NCBI RefSeq assembly: GCF_000687475.1
Contig: NC_057317.1
Location: 1,426,001 to 1,490,000 of the forward strand
Origin: Ustilaginoidea virens
Taxonomy: Eukaryota > Ascomycota > Sordariomycetes > Hypocreales > Clavicipitaceae
Direction: 5' to 3'
Length of the DNA: 64,000 bases
Made by a program: the position numbers and the translations under genes. The notes under the pieces were generated by a model, which did no database searches, was not told the DNA's origin, and worked only from the letters and a program-made list of their open reading frames with translations. Positions 48,000 through 58,766 of the stretch are shown one piece after another. Numbering within the stretch: the first letter of the stretch is position 1; the number at the start of each line of letters is the position of its first letter.

Positions 48000-48649
48000 A
48001 TGACGATCAACCAACCCTCAGACAGACGCCATGCCATTGTGCTGGGCCGCTGACGGCCATGGATCATGGCATCATCATGGTGCCGTGCCACCCGCAGCGC
48101 CGCCGGCTGCCGCACGCGCCCTGCCCAGCCCCGCCCCGCCCCGCCCCGCCCCGCGTCAGGCCTGCCTTGCGGGCGGCGGCAACCAAAGCCCACGACGGGT
48201 CGGTCAACCGTCCGTTACACCTGCGGCCGGCCTGACAGCTCTGTGTCATGGGTCCCCTGTACCCCAGGGCAGGATTGCAGTCCGACTCGGCTTCCTGTAT
48301 CTATTTATTTCTTTTCCCTTGTGACGAGCAGGCCGGCCCAGCCCCGTTGCTGAGCGCGGCGGCCTCCCACGGGATTCACGTGACCCCGCGACCTGAGTTT
48401 CGGGGTTCATGCATGTGGATGCCGGGCGAAGCTTATGCATATATATGCACGTTGACCCTTTCCGCCAGCTGGCATTGACCATCAGCACAGGGCGGCGCCG
48501 CCTGTTACACGCACCCCCACCCCCACCCCCAGTCCATCCGCGCCATCCGCGCCAAGCTTTGGCACACCACGTGCATGGGGGCATTTGTTGACCCTGCCAA
48601 GAAATCCAGCAACCCACCAGCAGCGACTCTCCCTTTTTTTTTCTCCTCT

Positions 48650-48685
<36 letters not shown>

Positions 48686-49080
48686 CGCGTCTTTCAGCCC
48701 TGGCGAATGGGGCCGAGTTACAAAACGCTGCCGCAGCGTAAAAGGCTTAGATGGCCTAAATTTCCATTGCCGGGGTCGGCGTGCATGGGGGTTCTTGAGC
48801 CAAGTCTGGCTGTGGCTGGTCTGGAGATGGCAAGTCAGTGAGGGCATCTTATCTTGTATGGCATCATCCAGTCACAGCAAGACATTGCGCCGTGGTGTTG
48901 GGGTTGGCGTCAATTTGGCCCCGAGTTTGTCCGGGACCGAGGAGGAGAGGATACTTTCAATAACCTATGTCTGGTTAGCTTCGAGCGGACATTTTAGACA
49001 TTTTAGCCACCTCAACGCCACTAATTCGACCCTGTTGGGTTGGTCCCGATGGTCAAGTGCATGCTTTCAGGTCTGGTCAG

Positions 49081-49120
49081 TTACAGTCAGTTACAGCCAG
49101 TTACAGCCAGTTACAGCCAG
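49081..49120. repeat. 4 x 10-bp tandem repeat
   Basis: Four copies of TTACAG(T/C)CAG. Intergenic. Confidence 0.9.
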
Positions 49121-49463
49121 CCCATCCATCCCTTTGAAGGTACATGCTGTACTGGCCCAGTCGCACACAAAGTGCGGCGTATTCGACTACATCAATACTT
49201 CCGTACTGCGACGCTAAACGCTAAACAACCCTGGCTTGACTGAAACCCCCATGTGCCCTACCCTACGCCTACGGGCTTGGCGATGAGTGCGATTAGCTCG
49301 CCCCAAATCACTCATACCCAATGACCTATCTTTACTCAAGTCCTTGGTCTGTGTATTCATGTGCCTTTTTAACTATAAGCTTCTTCTCTTTTCTACTGGC
49401 TCAAACCCTGGCCCGATATAAAGCCTGCACCTTTGCACCTTTAAAGGGATGGTGCGAGAGTAA

Positions 49464-49465
<2 letters not shown>

Positions 49466-49510
<45 letters not shown>
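49466..49510. repeat. 45-nt poly-T run
   Basis: Uninterrupted run of 45 T, the longest homopolymer in the window. Its exact length depends on sequencing technology. Confidence 0.9.
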
Positions 49511-49511
<1 letters not shown>

Positions 49512-50241
49512 GTGAGGGTCGGCGGCGGCGTCCAGACGTGCGTGCAGTGCAGTGCAGTCCAAGCACATGGCACGCACTCTCGAGCCTGCACGTGCACCGG
49601 ATTGCTCTATTCTCGGACGGTGCCTTACCCTTGCGGCGCTGGTAGCACGATTTCTAAATCTGCCCGACGTTGGATACAATGCTGCGCTGCGCCGCTTCGA
49701 CCACACACAACAGACACGACACGCCTCTGGTCCAGATGATTTCTTTGGCTCAGCTCAGTCCAAGTCCTCCTCCATTCGACTCGGTACTCCACGACGGAAG
49801 GAGCTTTACGGCTCAAGTGCTGCGACTTTTCGAGAAGAGCTGCCCAGCGCGCACGGCTGCATGTCATGGGCGTGGATTTTGGGCTTTGGACTTTGGATTT
49901 TGGATCAAAGACTAGTATAGTATAGTATAGTAGTACATTGACGGGGCCAAGACGTCGCCGATTGACGGCTCACCGAGCTATAGGGTAGGCGGCTGAGGCC
50001 ATCTGCAAATCGAACCCCCCCGGCTTGACGCGTCACACAGCTTGCAACCGCCAAGCCCTCGACAGACAACAATCGTTGCAACTGCCAGCAAACTTCGTCC
50101 CCCCTCCCTCCTGGCTCGTCCGAAGCCTGAGCGCCCACCGGGGACCGAAAACCGACCAGACGCCTTTCCCCAGATATCAGCGACCGAGAATAATATAATA
50201 TCCCCCATGACGAGCGCGTAGCCCCCTCCCCAGGGAATACG

Positions 50242-51114
50242 ATGCCCTCGCCAACGGACGACGAGACTCCGTTCCCGGCCCTGAGCCGCGCCGCGACGTT
50301 TAATGTTTTTGGCCGCGCCCTCCTGTCCCCCGAGGATGCCTACCTGTCGCCGCCCCCCGGAGCCCGCGACTTTGACGGCCGCGGCGTGCCTGGGATGAGG
50401 GGCGTGGGCGAGCGAAGTAGGAGCCGGAGACGCAAACGAGCATGGAAGAAGCTCATGTGGGTGAAGCAGTCGTGTATGACGCCCCTTTTCCCCGAGTTCG
50501 TTTTTTCACGAGGGAAAACGGTACCTGTAACGGTCTACGACGACGGGGTACGAATGAGAGGGAAAACATGGCCATGGACAGCCGCCGCGATTCCCCTGCG
50601 CAAAAAAAAAAAAAATTAAAGGACAAAAGGAGAGACAGAAGGAGAGACAGAAACCGAGCTAACCGGCTAGTCAGACCCAGATAACTACACCGACCAAGCG
50701 ACGTTTTTGGAAAATCTGCAGCTCAATCCTCGTCTCAAGCCGTACGATTTCTGGCCCTTGGTGGCCGACTCCACCGTCATCCTCCAGCAGGTCTGCTCCG
50801 TCATCATCTTCATCGTCTGCTTCGTAGGCATATACCTGGAGCGCGTGTCCCCCGTGTCGGTCGTCAGCTGGGGAAGCCTCGGCACCTTTCTGGGCTGGCT
50901 TCTGTGGGAGCGGTGGGTGTCCGAGGAAGAAGACGAGGAGGAGCAGGCCAACGCGGCGGGCGCGGCGGCTTCCTCAGCAGCAGCGGGTGCGGCCGGGAGC
51001 GCGTCGGCTTCCGGGCTGGCATCTCTGACGCGGGCTGGAAGTTTACGCAGGAGGAACCGAGCAGGCAGCGTGAGACGGCCCCCTCACCCCTTGAGGGTCG
51101 AGTCGCTGCCACCC

Positions 51115-51146
<32 letters not shown>

Positions 51147-51457
51147 CACCACCACCACCACCACCATCATGGCCTCATCTCCCGCCGCTCTGCTGACCGG
51201 CAACCCGGCGGCGGGCTTTGCCCTGGACTTGCGCGGGAACGGGAGCGCCAACGGGCATGCCACGGCAGCGAACGGACGCGCGGCGCCCCCGTCATCGTCC
51301 ACTACGATGCTGTCATCGACGGCGGCGTTGGCTTCGACACCCCCGACATCAAACAACACCAACACCAACACCACCGCTACCTCTTCCGCCACCGCCGCTA
51401 CGAGTATACGCCTAAGCCCCAAACCCAGCGCCGAGTTCCGCGGCCACGACGGCAGCC

Positions 51458-51493
<36 letters not shown>

Positions 51494-52152
51494 AGCTCCC
51501 GCTCCCGCTCCCGCTCCCGCTCGACGAGAACCGCACGCATCAGCGCCTCGGCACCATCAAGTCCGCCCTGCTCATCTACTCGACCCTGCTGGGCCTCTCG
51601 CCCATCCTCAAGTCGCTCACGCGCTCGACGTCGAGCGACTCCATCTGGGCCATATCCTTTTGGCTGCTCGCCATCAACGTCTTCTTCTTCGACTACTCCG
51701 GCGGCGTCGAGGCCAAGTTCCCGGCCTCGCTGTCCACCAACGCCGCGCTCATGGCGTCGACCGTCCTGGCCAGCCGCCTCCACGCCACCAACCAGGTCTT
51801 CAGCCTGACCCTGTTCAGCATCGAGGTCTTTGGCCTGTTCCCCGTCTTCCGGAGGCACGTGCGCCACCGGAGCTGGCGCTACCACGTCCTGCAGACGATG
51901 CTGCTGGTGCTCGGGGCCGGGTTCGGCGCGGGCATGGTGCTGACGGACGCCAAGGCCGCCTCGCCCACGGCGCCCTGGCGGTGGAGGAGCGGCGTGGTCG
52001 GCATGGCTCTGAGCGTCGTCATATCCGTCCTGGTCACGGGAGGGTCCAGCTGGTGGCTGATAGGGCTGCAAAAGTACAAGAACGAGATACGGGGGCCGTG
52101 GGATCCCGCGAGGCCGATCATCATGAGCAGGACGAGGTGGGACGACGGATGA
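50242..52152 (+). CDS. GPI2: GPI-GlcNAc transferase subunit Gpi2 (PIG-C)
   Basis: Two exons, 50242-50473 and 50675-52152, give 569 aa. It is a multi-pass ER membrane subunit of the complex that transfers GlcNAc to phosphatidylinositol, the first step of GPI anchor synthesis. Conserved blocks are KKLMWVKQSYPDNYTDQATF, LKPYDFWPLVADSTVILQ, VGIYLERVSPVSVVSWGSLG, IWAISFWLLAINVFFFDYSG and LATNQVFSLTLFS-like text. The donor GTATGA and acceptor GTCAG give Ser-Tyr-Pro-Asp at the join (T+AC), matching the family. Between the two halves of the domain lies an unusually long low-complexity insertion of about 200 residues: poly-Thr (about 18), Ala/Ser/Asn/Thr stretches, poly-Pro (10) and Pro-Leu repeats. 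About eight hydrophobic spans are visible. CCG and ACG repeats make alternative frames in this region look open. Confidence 0.92.
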
Positions 52153-54130
52153 GATCAATGTGCGAGCAGCGGGGAGACGAGAGGAGACGATGGTGATGGC
52201 CGTAACGTCATGTTTTTTTTTTTCCCCATGAAACTAACACCTCTTTGTAACTAATAAATTGCTATTAGTCAAAAAAATATGCATGGCGGTGTTTTTTTTT
52301 TCATTTTTTTTCATACCAAGCAGTGAAGCCGGCAGATGAAGGGGGACGACCGTGACGGATGCCGCAGCGCCTCTCTGCTGCTTCTAGGCCCCCCCGAGTT
52401 AACAACAACGACAACAAGTTACAGCAACAAGACAAAGGCAAGTGCAATACCCCACCAGCACCAAGTCCGACGCCTCTGTTTCTCTTCCTCTTTTTTTTTT
52501 TTTTTTTTTTTTTCCCTTTTTTCTGTTTTTTTTTGCCCTCCCAGTCTACGCCGGCAAGTCGCAAAGCCTACCTGTCCTTACTTACGAGTCGCGCGTGTCT
52601 TGAAGCAAATGCGGCAAACAGCCTAATCCTGCACCTCCCGCATCCTTGCGCCGTCCACCCCTGCCGGCGTGCTAGCCAGAATGAGAAGGGATGCTGAAAA
52701 GGAGAAAGGAGAGAATTCCCGGGCTGCGAAAGCCTGACGTCTGGTGCGGCCTGCTTGGGTCCGAAACCTCAAGCTGCCAGCGGACAAGGACATCATCAAA
52801 CGACTTGCTGGAATTGGCCATTGAAGTGAGAAGAAGATGCCGTGGCCCGTGGGCTGGAGGCCTGTGATTCCCCCCCCCGGGGGGGTGGCTCGACCCCTAT
52901 AAATCGGGTGGTGGGCACGGGGGCTTGGACCCGGTGGCTGCGCAACGGGCAGAGCTCAGCGCCAGAACCAGCAAACCCCAGCACTGCCCCTCCCGCAGCC
53001 CCAGGCCCCCCCCCCAGCCTGAGCGGGCTCGGCAATGGCCCGGCATGTCGGAGCACGTCTGGTGAAACCATTTTCCGCCAGGCCCTGGCTGCGAGTTTCG
53101 TTTCAGCCAGGTCAACTCACCAGGCCGGGTTTGCCGCGGCACCAGCTGCTTCAGCTGCCGGATGTTCATTTCCTCTACGGAGTAGCCTGGCCACGTTCGT
53201 TTCGTTGCTTAGACGAGACGGACCTGGGCGCCAAGGAAAGGCGAGGCAATGCGTCACTGCTGGTCTGCGGGCCGGTAAGCACGTGCATCATCCCGAGGAA
53301 CCAGACCTTGAGCTTGTTGTGCTCCGGAGTGCTCGGAAGGCTGGTACGGAGTACTTTAGGCTGGTAGAACTGCCGGCAGTGTTGCAGCCTGCCCTTGGCG
53401 TGACGTGGAGCCTGGGAAGGCTGCTGCTGCACTGCACGACGGCCAATAGGGAATCGGGGACGCGCGCATCAACGGGTCTGCAGGGAAAAGGCCGACGAAG
53501 GTGGTAGGTGGTACTGTATGTACTCCGTAGTTGACGTGCCCCAAGGTCGGTCTGGCTGCTGGAGCCTGGAGCCTGAGCCGGAACTCATTAACCGAGCAGC
53601 GCCGCAGTGTCGGCCCAGCTGCCAGCTGCTGCGGCTGTTGCTATTTTTATTGCTATTTTTATTGCTTTATTTATTTGTTGTTGCTGTTTATTTATTCATC
53701 CCCCCCCCCCCCCCCCCCTTTTCGTAAGGGCCATGAGCAGCAAGCAACCAAAGAATCGATCGCTCCGTCGACAACGTGGCGGTGCCAGCTGCGCCACCCC
53801 ACCCGCCCGGCGGGAGTGCAGCAGCCAATGCCAGCTTGAAACTTGTCCAGTGCCGGGATTTGGCCAGGCCCCTCACTGGCGGACCAATCGACCAATCTGC
53901 TTGCTCAATTTGGCTTTGCAAAGGGCACCTGGCTCGCTCGCCCGAGACTGGAGTCAGGGTTCCAACTCCCAGCTGCAGGTGGATTCATGTTCCATCCCCA
54001 TCCATCGATGGGTGGCCAGAAAGCATCTAAAGATGTGGAAAGAAAGATTCTGATCTAGGCTTCCAGGGGCGAAAGGGAGAGAAGGGAGAAAAGAAATCGA
54101 GTGGCAGAAATCATCATCCCTGGCGTCATG

Positions 54131-54170
54131 GCACAGCACAGCACAGCACAGCACAGCACAGCACAGCACA
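54131..54170. repeat. 8 x 5-bp tandem repeat (GCACA)
   Basis: Eight perfect copies of GCACA. Intergenic. Confidence 0.93.
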
Positions 54171-54596
54171 GCCCAGCCATGCATGCACCACGACGACCAC
54201 GGCCTGGGGTCAGCTGGCAGGAATGGATCTGCCTGAGTCAATCCAATTCCTTTTTATGTAATCATCGCCCTTTGGTGGACCCAGGTAGAGGTACATGTAC
54301 CTAGCAGGCGCGTAGTAGTTGCGTTGCCGTGGTATTATTATTATTGCCTCTCGATACCCGTCTGGTGGGTCGTAGGACCCTTCATGGGACCCAGGCCCCC
54401 TCCCTGCAGACAAGGCAGCCAGGTCTGTTGCGAGGTGTTGCGAGGTGTCGCATACTTGCGCAGCTGCCACCATCTGCACCCTGCTCTCGTATCGACTACT
54501 TGGTTAGGTACTTGGTTGGGGGGATGATGAAGGAAGCTCCTGCCGCTCCTGCCGCTCCTGCCTCCTGCCTCCTGCCTCCTGCCTCGCCTCGGCGTC

Positions 54597-54603
54597 ATAT
54601 ATA
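54597..54603 (+). promoter_or_regulatory. putative TATA box of the CFEM gene
   Basis: TATATAA about 190 bp before the CFEM start codon, followed by a long pyrimidine tract (54620-54720), a common fungal promoter layout. Confidence 0.4.
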
Positions 54604-54794
54604 ACACGACACGCCCCCTAACCCCCCCCCCCCCCCCTCCGTTTTACCCTTGTCTGCTCCCTCCGCCAACCTTCCACCTTTTCCCATTCCTCCATTCTTT
54701 CTCCTCCCGTTGTCCTCGTGCCGCAGCAAGCTGTGTCCTGAAGATAGCACATCTGCCCTTCGTTTCGGTGCTCCTCAATCCACGCTCGTTCAAA

Positions 54795-55489
54795 ATGAAG
54801 GCTTCTTTCGTCACCCTCGCTGTTGCCGGCTTTGCCGCTGCTCAGAACATGGACGGCCTCCCTCCCTGCATCGTAAGTGCATGAGTTGTTTTGGTATTTT
54901 CCTCTTTTAACGTGCAGCTGGGCTGACTTGTCGTCGTTCTTGATAGTCACCCTGCATCCAGCAGTCCCTTCGCCATATTGGGTGCACCGGTTCGCCCGCC
55001 GAGATTGCCGTTTGCGCCTGCAAGCCCGAAACCCAGAGCATGCTGGTCTCTCCCGTCACCCAGTGCGCCGTGAGCAGCAAGTGTGAAGCCAGCGACCTTC
55101 TCAAGGCCCAGAGCGTTGCTGCTGCTCAGTGCAAGGCTCTCGCCGCCAGCTCTGGCACTGCTGCACCAACCAGCTCCACGTCTGGCTCCCCGTCATCTGG
55201 CTCTCAGGCCGCCAGCTCCTCCGCCGCCCCGACTGCCATCATCAGCTCCAGCTCCGTCCCTTACGGCAAGAACGGCACCACTGCTGCCGCACCCACCAGC
55301 AGCACCGACGGCGCCGGCGCCAGCGCCACGGACGCTACTCCCACCACGACCAGCAACGGCACCAAGGCCACCTCGTCGGGCTCTGCCACCACGAGCGGTC
55401 GTGCCTCCTCACCTACCAACGCTGCTGCTGTTGTCGGCCCTGCCACTGGCGCCCTCGTCGCTCTTGTCGCCGCTGCGCTTGCTCTGTAA
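54795..55489 (+). CDS. CFEM-domain GPI-anchored cell-wall protein
   Basis: Two exons, 54795-54872 and 54947-55489, give 206 aa. Residues 1-17 form a signal peptide ending AAAQ. The CFEM domain (about 20-95) has its eight cysteines: PPC, SPC, IGC, VCAC, TQC, SKC and AAQC. The acceptor joins ...PPCI to SPCIQQ, keeping the first two cysteines correctly spaced. A Ser/Thr/Ala-rich stalk (about 100-180) suits heavy O-glycosylation. The C-terminus is hydrophobic (VGPATGALVALVAAALAL) after an Ser-Pro-Thr-Asn-Ala region, fitting a GPI signal. CFEM proteins act in haem/iron capture, wall stability or host interaction. A conserved Asp between cysteines 2 and 3, needed for haem in Csa2-type proteins, is not evident, so haem binding is doubtful. 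Confidence 0.92.
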
Positions 55490-56235
55490 GCAAGCTCCAG
55501 CTCTTGCGCATAAACGGTGGCCAGGAAGCACGAACAAGGCAGCGTGGAGCAAGAGACGGAGCGGAACAAGAGGCATGGAAGGTCTTGTAATTCTTGCAAT
55601 GTAGTCTAATAATGCTGGACCGTGTTAATCATGCTCGACGCGATTTTTAATTGCGGCTTGTAAGCCAGGCACGATGTGGATGCATATAGCAATGCGTGCC
55701 TCTTTTGCGTGTGACATTGGCAGCCACTTGGCAGTTTCCCCCGGGAAGCAAGCAGCATGTGTTTAGTCACGGAATGCCACGACTTGGTGAGATGAACGGC
55801 GTGTGTATGTGGTGCGCTGCCATTGGGTCTCGGGGGGGGGGGGGGGGGTGCGAGACGATGCGACGATGCGAGGCTGGCGTACATGGCAGCAGCTGCAGGC
55901 CGTGCAGGTCGTGCCACTCCACTTGTCCGGTTGCTTCCAGACCAGACCAGACCAGACCAGACGGCTGGCTGTGGGTCTCTTGTGTGCCCTCCCCTTGCCG
56001 CCCTTTCTTGCCCCGTTGCTTACGATTAGATTAGCCTACTAATTACCCGTTCCGGCCTCGCATCTCGACTTCTTGTTATCCGACCTTCTCGTCCTTGATC
56101 ATCCGCGACCACGTCTCCATCTCCACTCATCCCAGCAAGCGAACAAACCCTCCCCAATCCACTACCGACAAAGAGAACCCTTTCTTGCCACGACGCACCG
56201 CACCGCACCGCACCGCACCGCACCTAACCCACCCC
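55490..56235. other. intergenic region and MED31 leader
   Basis: About 750 bp between the CFEM gene and MED31. It contains a G-run near 55832-55848, a CCAGA repeat at 55937-55962 and a 5 x CACCG repeat at 56196-56220, which ends 15 bp before the MED31 start codon. No gene is seen. Confidence 0.6.
56196..56220. repeat. 5 x CACCG repeat in the MED31 leader
   Basis: Five perfect copies of CACCG directly upstream of the MED31 ATG (56236), probably within the 5' UTR. Confidence 0.9.
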
Positions 56236-56641
56236 ATGGAGTCGTCTCCGCCCGCAGACGACGAGGCCACGTACGGCGGCTACTCCCGCTTCGAGATTGA
56301 GCTCGAGGTAACGTCGGGCCCCGCCCGCTCCTTCGGGGGCCCGCTGGCTCTCCCGCTGACAGGTCGCGCAGTTTGTGCAGTCGCTCGCCAACCCGTACTA
56401 CCTGAACCACCTGGCGTCGCAGAAGCTCCTGGGCCAGCCGGCCTTTGTGGCCTACCTGGGCTACCTGCGGTACTGGGCGAGGCCGCCGTACGTCAAGTAC
56501 CTGACGTACCCGGGGCCGACGCTCCGACACCTGGAGCTGCTGCAGCAGGAGCGGTTCCGGCAGGACATAATGAGCCCGGACCTGGTGCAGAGGCTGGTGG
56601 ACGAGGAGATGAAGGCCGCGGTGGGGTGGCACCGCGAATAG
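56236..56641 (+). CDS. MED31: Mediator complex subunit 31 (Soh1)
   Basis: Two exons, 56236-56307 and 56372-56641, give 113 aa. The subunit belongs to the middle module of Mediator and links activators to RNA polymerase II. The conserved core is nearly complete: YSRFEIELEFVQSLANPYYL, then NHLASQKLLGQPAFVAYLGY, then KYLTYPGPTLRHLELLQQER and FRQDIMSPDLVQRLVDEEMK. The GTAACG donor and CGCAG acceptor join ELE to FVQSL in phase 0. Length matches the family. The intron is GC-rich and 64 nt. Confidence 0.96.
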
Positions 56642-57021
56642 GGGCGGGCGTCGGGTGTAGGGAGTAGCGAAGATGGGCTACCAAAGAAGCTGGGCTACCA
56701 AGGCTGGGCTACCAGAGATGGGCTACGAAAGACGGACTACGAATCAGAGACAAGAAGCAAAACGACACGACACATTGAAGCCAGTCGAGCGTTTGATGAA
56801 CCACCGCCACCTTGTTGACGCCAGCTGAAATCGCCATAGCACATGCATGAAAAAGAAGGAACAGGAAAAAAGGGACCAAGCACCAAGCACCAACCACGCC
56901 CCGCGACCTAGTCTCCCCCAAGGACTCCCGCCGCAACAAGAGGACACAACAAGAGGGCACACCAAGAGCACACCAAGAGCACACCAAAAACACACCAGGA
57001 CAGCCGCCCGACTGCCCCATC
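56642..57021. other. convergent intergenic region
   Basis: 380 bp between MED31 and RPC11 3' ends. It holds short imperfect repeats: GGGCTACCA units at about 56673-56730 and CACACCAAGAG units at about 56953-56996. No gene is seen. Confidence 0.6.
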
Positions 57022-57396
57022 CTAATTCTCCCGCCACCGGTTCCCGCAGGCCATGCACTTGAAGAAGCTCGTCATGGGCTCGTCGGCGCTCCGGATCTGC
57101 ACCTGGTAAAAGGCGGCCTCGTCGCCGTTGCAGCCGTCGGCGGGGCACTGCACGCGGCCCTTTTGCGCGTTGTCCCACGCGCCGGGGCCGCCAAACACGT
57201 CCTCCTTCTCCTTGCGCTCAAAGACGCGCCGGGAGAAGACGGGCTCGGTGATGTTGTGCTCAAAGGGGCAGGTGCGGCATTCGAGGCGGTTGGTGCGCTG
57301 GGCGGTGAGGGAGACGGTGAGGATGTTGGCGCAGTGAGGGCAGACTGCAGACCAGACTGTCAGAAGGCGAATGATGGTGGTGGTGGTGGTGGTGAT

Positions 57397-57435
<39 letters not shown>

Positions 57436-57499
57436 GGAGATTGCTTGACTTGCGTTTGGTACAAGGGGGAATTGGTTCTCGTCACGTACAGAGCAGCAT
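57022..57499 (-). CDS. RPC11: RNA polymerase III subunit C11
   Basis: Two exons on the minus strand, 57499-57490 (10 nt) and 57344-57022, give 110 aa, exactly the length of yeast Rpc11. The subunit supports transcript cleavage and termination by RNA polymerase III. The joined N-terminus reads MLLFCPHCANILTV, restoring the first zinc ribbon CPHC plus CRTC. The second, TFIIS-like ribbon has CPADGC and CMAC with the catalytic acidic hairpin QIRSADEP between them. The tiny first exon is needed: without it the first Cys pair is lost. The intron (145 nt, GTACGT...TGCAG) contains a 37-nt T-run on the plus strand. It is divergent from the Yar1-like gene. Confidence 0.93.
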
Positions 57500-57896
57500 G
57501 GCTGTGGGCAAGGGGCGCGAACCGCCGCCGCTTCGGAACGATGGGACGTGGTTGGAGATGATGGGGTTTGTTTGTTTCCTGCGAGAGCGACTGTGTGTGG
57601 CCACACGGAGTAGCAAAAGTTAAATTTCAAGTCCTGGCGGCGGCTGCGAGTGGGGCGGGCGTCTTGCGCGCGGCTGTCGCGGCTGCGACCACTGACGCAT
57701 CCAACCAGACGCGCCAAATGCTCCATTCATCTTACCCATCTTACCCCTCCATGCTCCGCTCCTCCTCCTGCCCCTCCGTCCGCGACACCACGACGACGAC
57801 GACGACACTTATTCTTCCACGTCAGCCCGGCCTCCCGTCCCCGAACAAACAAAACCTGCCGCCACATCCCATCCCCCACCCCAACCCAGCCCGACC
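57500..57896. promoter_or_regulatory. divergent promoter region RPC11 / Yar1
   Basis: 397 bp between two divergent start codons. One gene serves RNA polymerase III and the other ribosomal protein assembly, so co-regulation with ribosome production is plausible. No specific site is claimed. Confidence 0.5.
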
Positions 57897-57954
57897 ATGG
57901 CCTCGGAAGACGACCAAGTACGCACGCACGCACGCACGCACGCTCGCACTATCC

Positions 57955-57990
<36 letters not shown>

Positions 57991-58766
57991 TTTCCGCTTC
58001 TTGCTAACACCCTTCCCCCCCAGGGGGCCTCCCCGCAAGAACTCCTCATCGAAGCCTGCCGCCGCAACAACCCCGACCTGCTGGCCGAGGTGCTCGCCGA
58101 CAAGCCCGAGGCCGAAATCACGCGCCTGCTCAACGACACCACCACCGTCATGGGCAACCACCTCTACCACGAGGCCGCCTCCCAGGGCCACTGTGCGTTT
58201 TTCTTCTTCTTCTTCTTCTCCCCTCCGGAATTCCCACACTCTTCCACCCCCCGTAGAGGCGCTAACCACCCCCCCCCCCCCCCCCTGCGTCTCCCACAGA
58301 CGAGGTCATCGACGCGCTCCTCGACCAGCCCGGCTTCGAGTGCGACCCCATCAACCGCCTCGAGGGCGACACCCCCCTCCACGCCGCGGTGCGCTGGATC
58401 AGCGAAGAACCCAGCGACCAGTGGGGTTACGGCTTCCAACTCGTAATGATGATGCTCGAGGCCGGCTCGGACCCCCGCGTCCGCAACAAGGCCGGCCTGA
58501 CGGCCCTGCAGCTCGTCAACCCGGAGGACTACCCCCTGAGGGGGCTGATTGAGACTCATGTGTATGCGGCCCAGAACCAGGGCGACTTTGTCTCCGTGGA
58601 CGCGGGGGGCGCCGCCGCCGCCGCCGCCGACGGTGATGGTGATGCTGGCGACGTGGACGACGACGACGAGTTTAGCGGGAGCGACGAAGAGGATCGCGCG
58701 GAGTGGGAGCAGAGGAAAAGGGGGGGAAAGCCAGGCCGTGAAACGAGTGAACGAACAAGTGACTGA
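57897..58766 (+). CDS. YAR1: ankyrin repeat protein, Yar1-like
   Basis: Three exons, 57897-57917 (21 nt, MASEDDQ), 58024-58192 and 58300-58766, give 218 aa. Ankyrin motifs are visible: ELLIEACRRNNPDLLAEVL, NHLYHEAASQGHYEVIDALL, then GDTPLHAAVRW and RNKAGLTALQLVNPED. The C-terminus is acidic and Lys-rich, as in yeast Yar1, which is a chaperone of ribosomal protein S3 (about 200 aa). The joins are in frame: CAA+GGG, and T+AC giving Tyr of HYEVIDALL. Intron 1 carries an ACGC repeat and a 34-nt C-run; intron 2 has TTC and C runs. Yar1 identity is inferred from length, layout and acidic tail and is less sure than the ankyrin assignment. Confidence 0.85.

Larger units (their letters stand above)
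46695..50241. other. gene-poor, microsatellite-rich intergenic region
   Basis: About 3.5 kb without a supported gene. It holds a dense AGGTA/TACCT patch at 47364-47452, a GACACA repeat near 47628-47658, T-runs at 47875-47899 (25), 48651-48685 (35) and 49466-49510 (45), a 7-bp repeat at 47951-47999, a CCCCG repeat near 48130-48155 and a 10-bp repeat at 49081-49120. The right end is the GPI2 promoter. Confidence 0.6.
52153..54794. other. gene-poor intergenic region
   Basis: About 2.6 kb without a supported gene. It contains T-runs near 52490-52514, TACGGAGTA motifs at about 53177, 53344 and 53521, a C-run near 53699-53718, a GCACA repeat at 54131-54170 and, at the right end, the CFEM gene promoter with a CT-rich tract. 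The GC-rich 221-codon plus-strand frame at 52842-53507 was not called. Confidence 0.6.

Noticed and set aside
47951..49120. Possible CRISPR-like array
   Set aside because: The repeats are directly adjacent minisatellites without unique spacers, in a eukaryotic genome.
50904..52196. 430-codon plus-strand frame overlapping GPI2
   Set aside because: It is an alternative frame of GPI2 kept open by ACG, CCG and GC-rich repeats; the His, Ala and Arg runs are artefacts.
52842..53507. 221-codon plus-strand frame
   Set aside because: GC-rich composition makes frames long by chance; no family similarity and overlapping frames on both strands.
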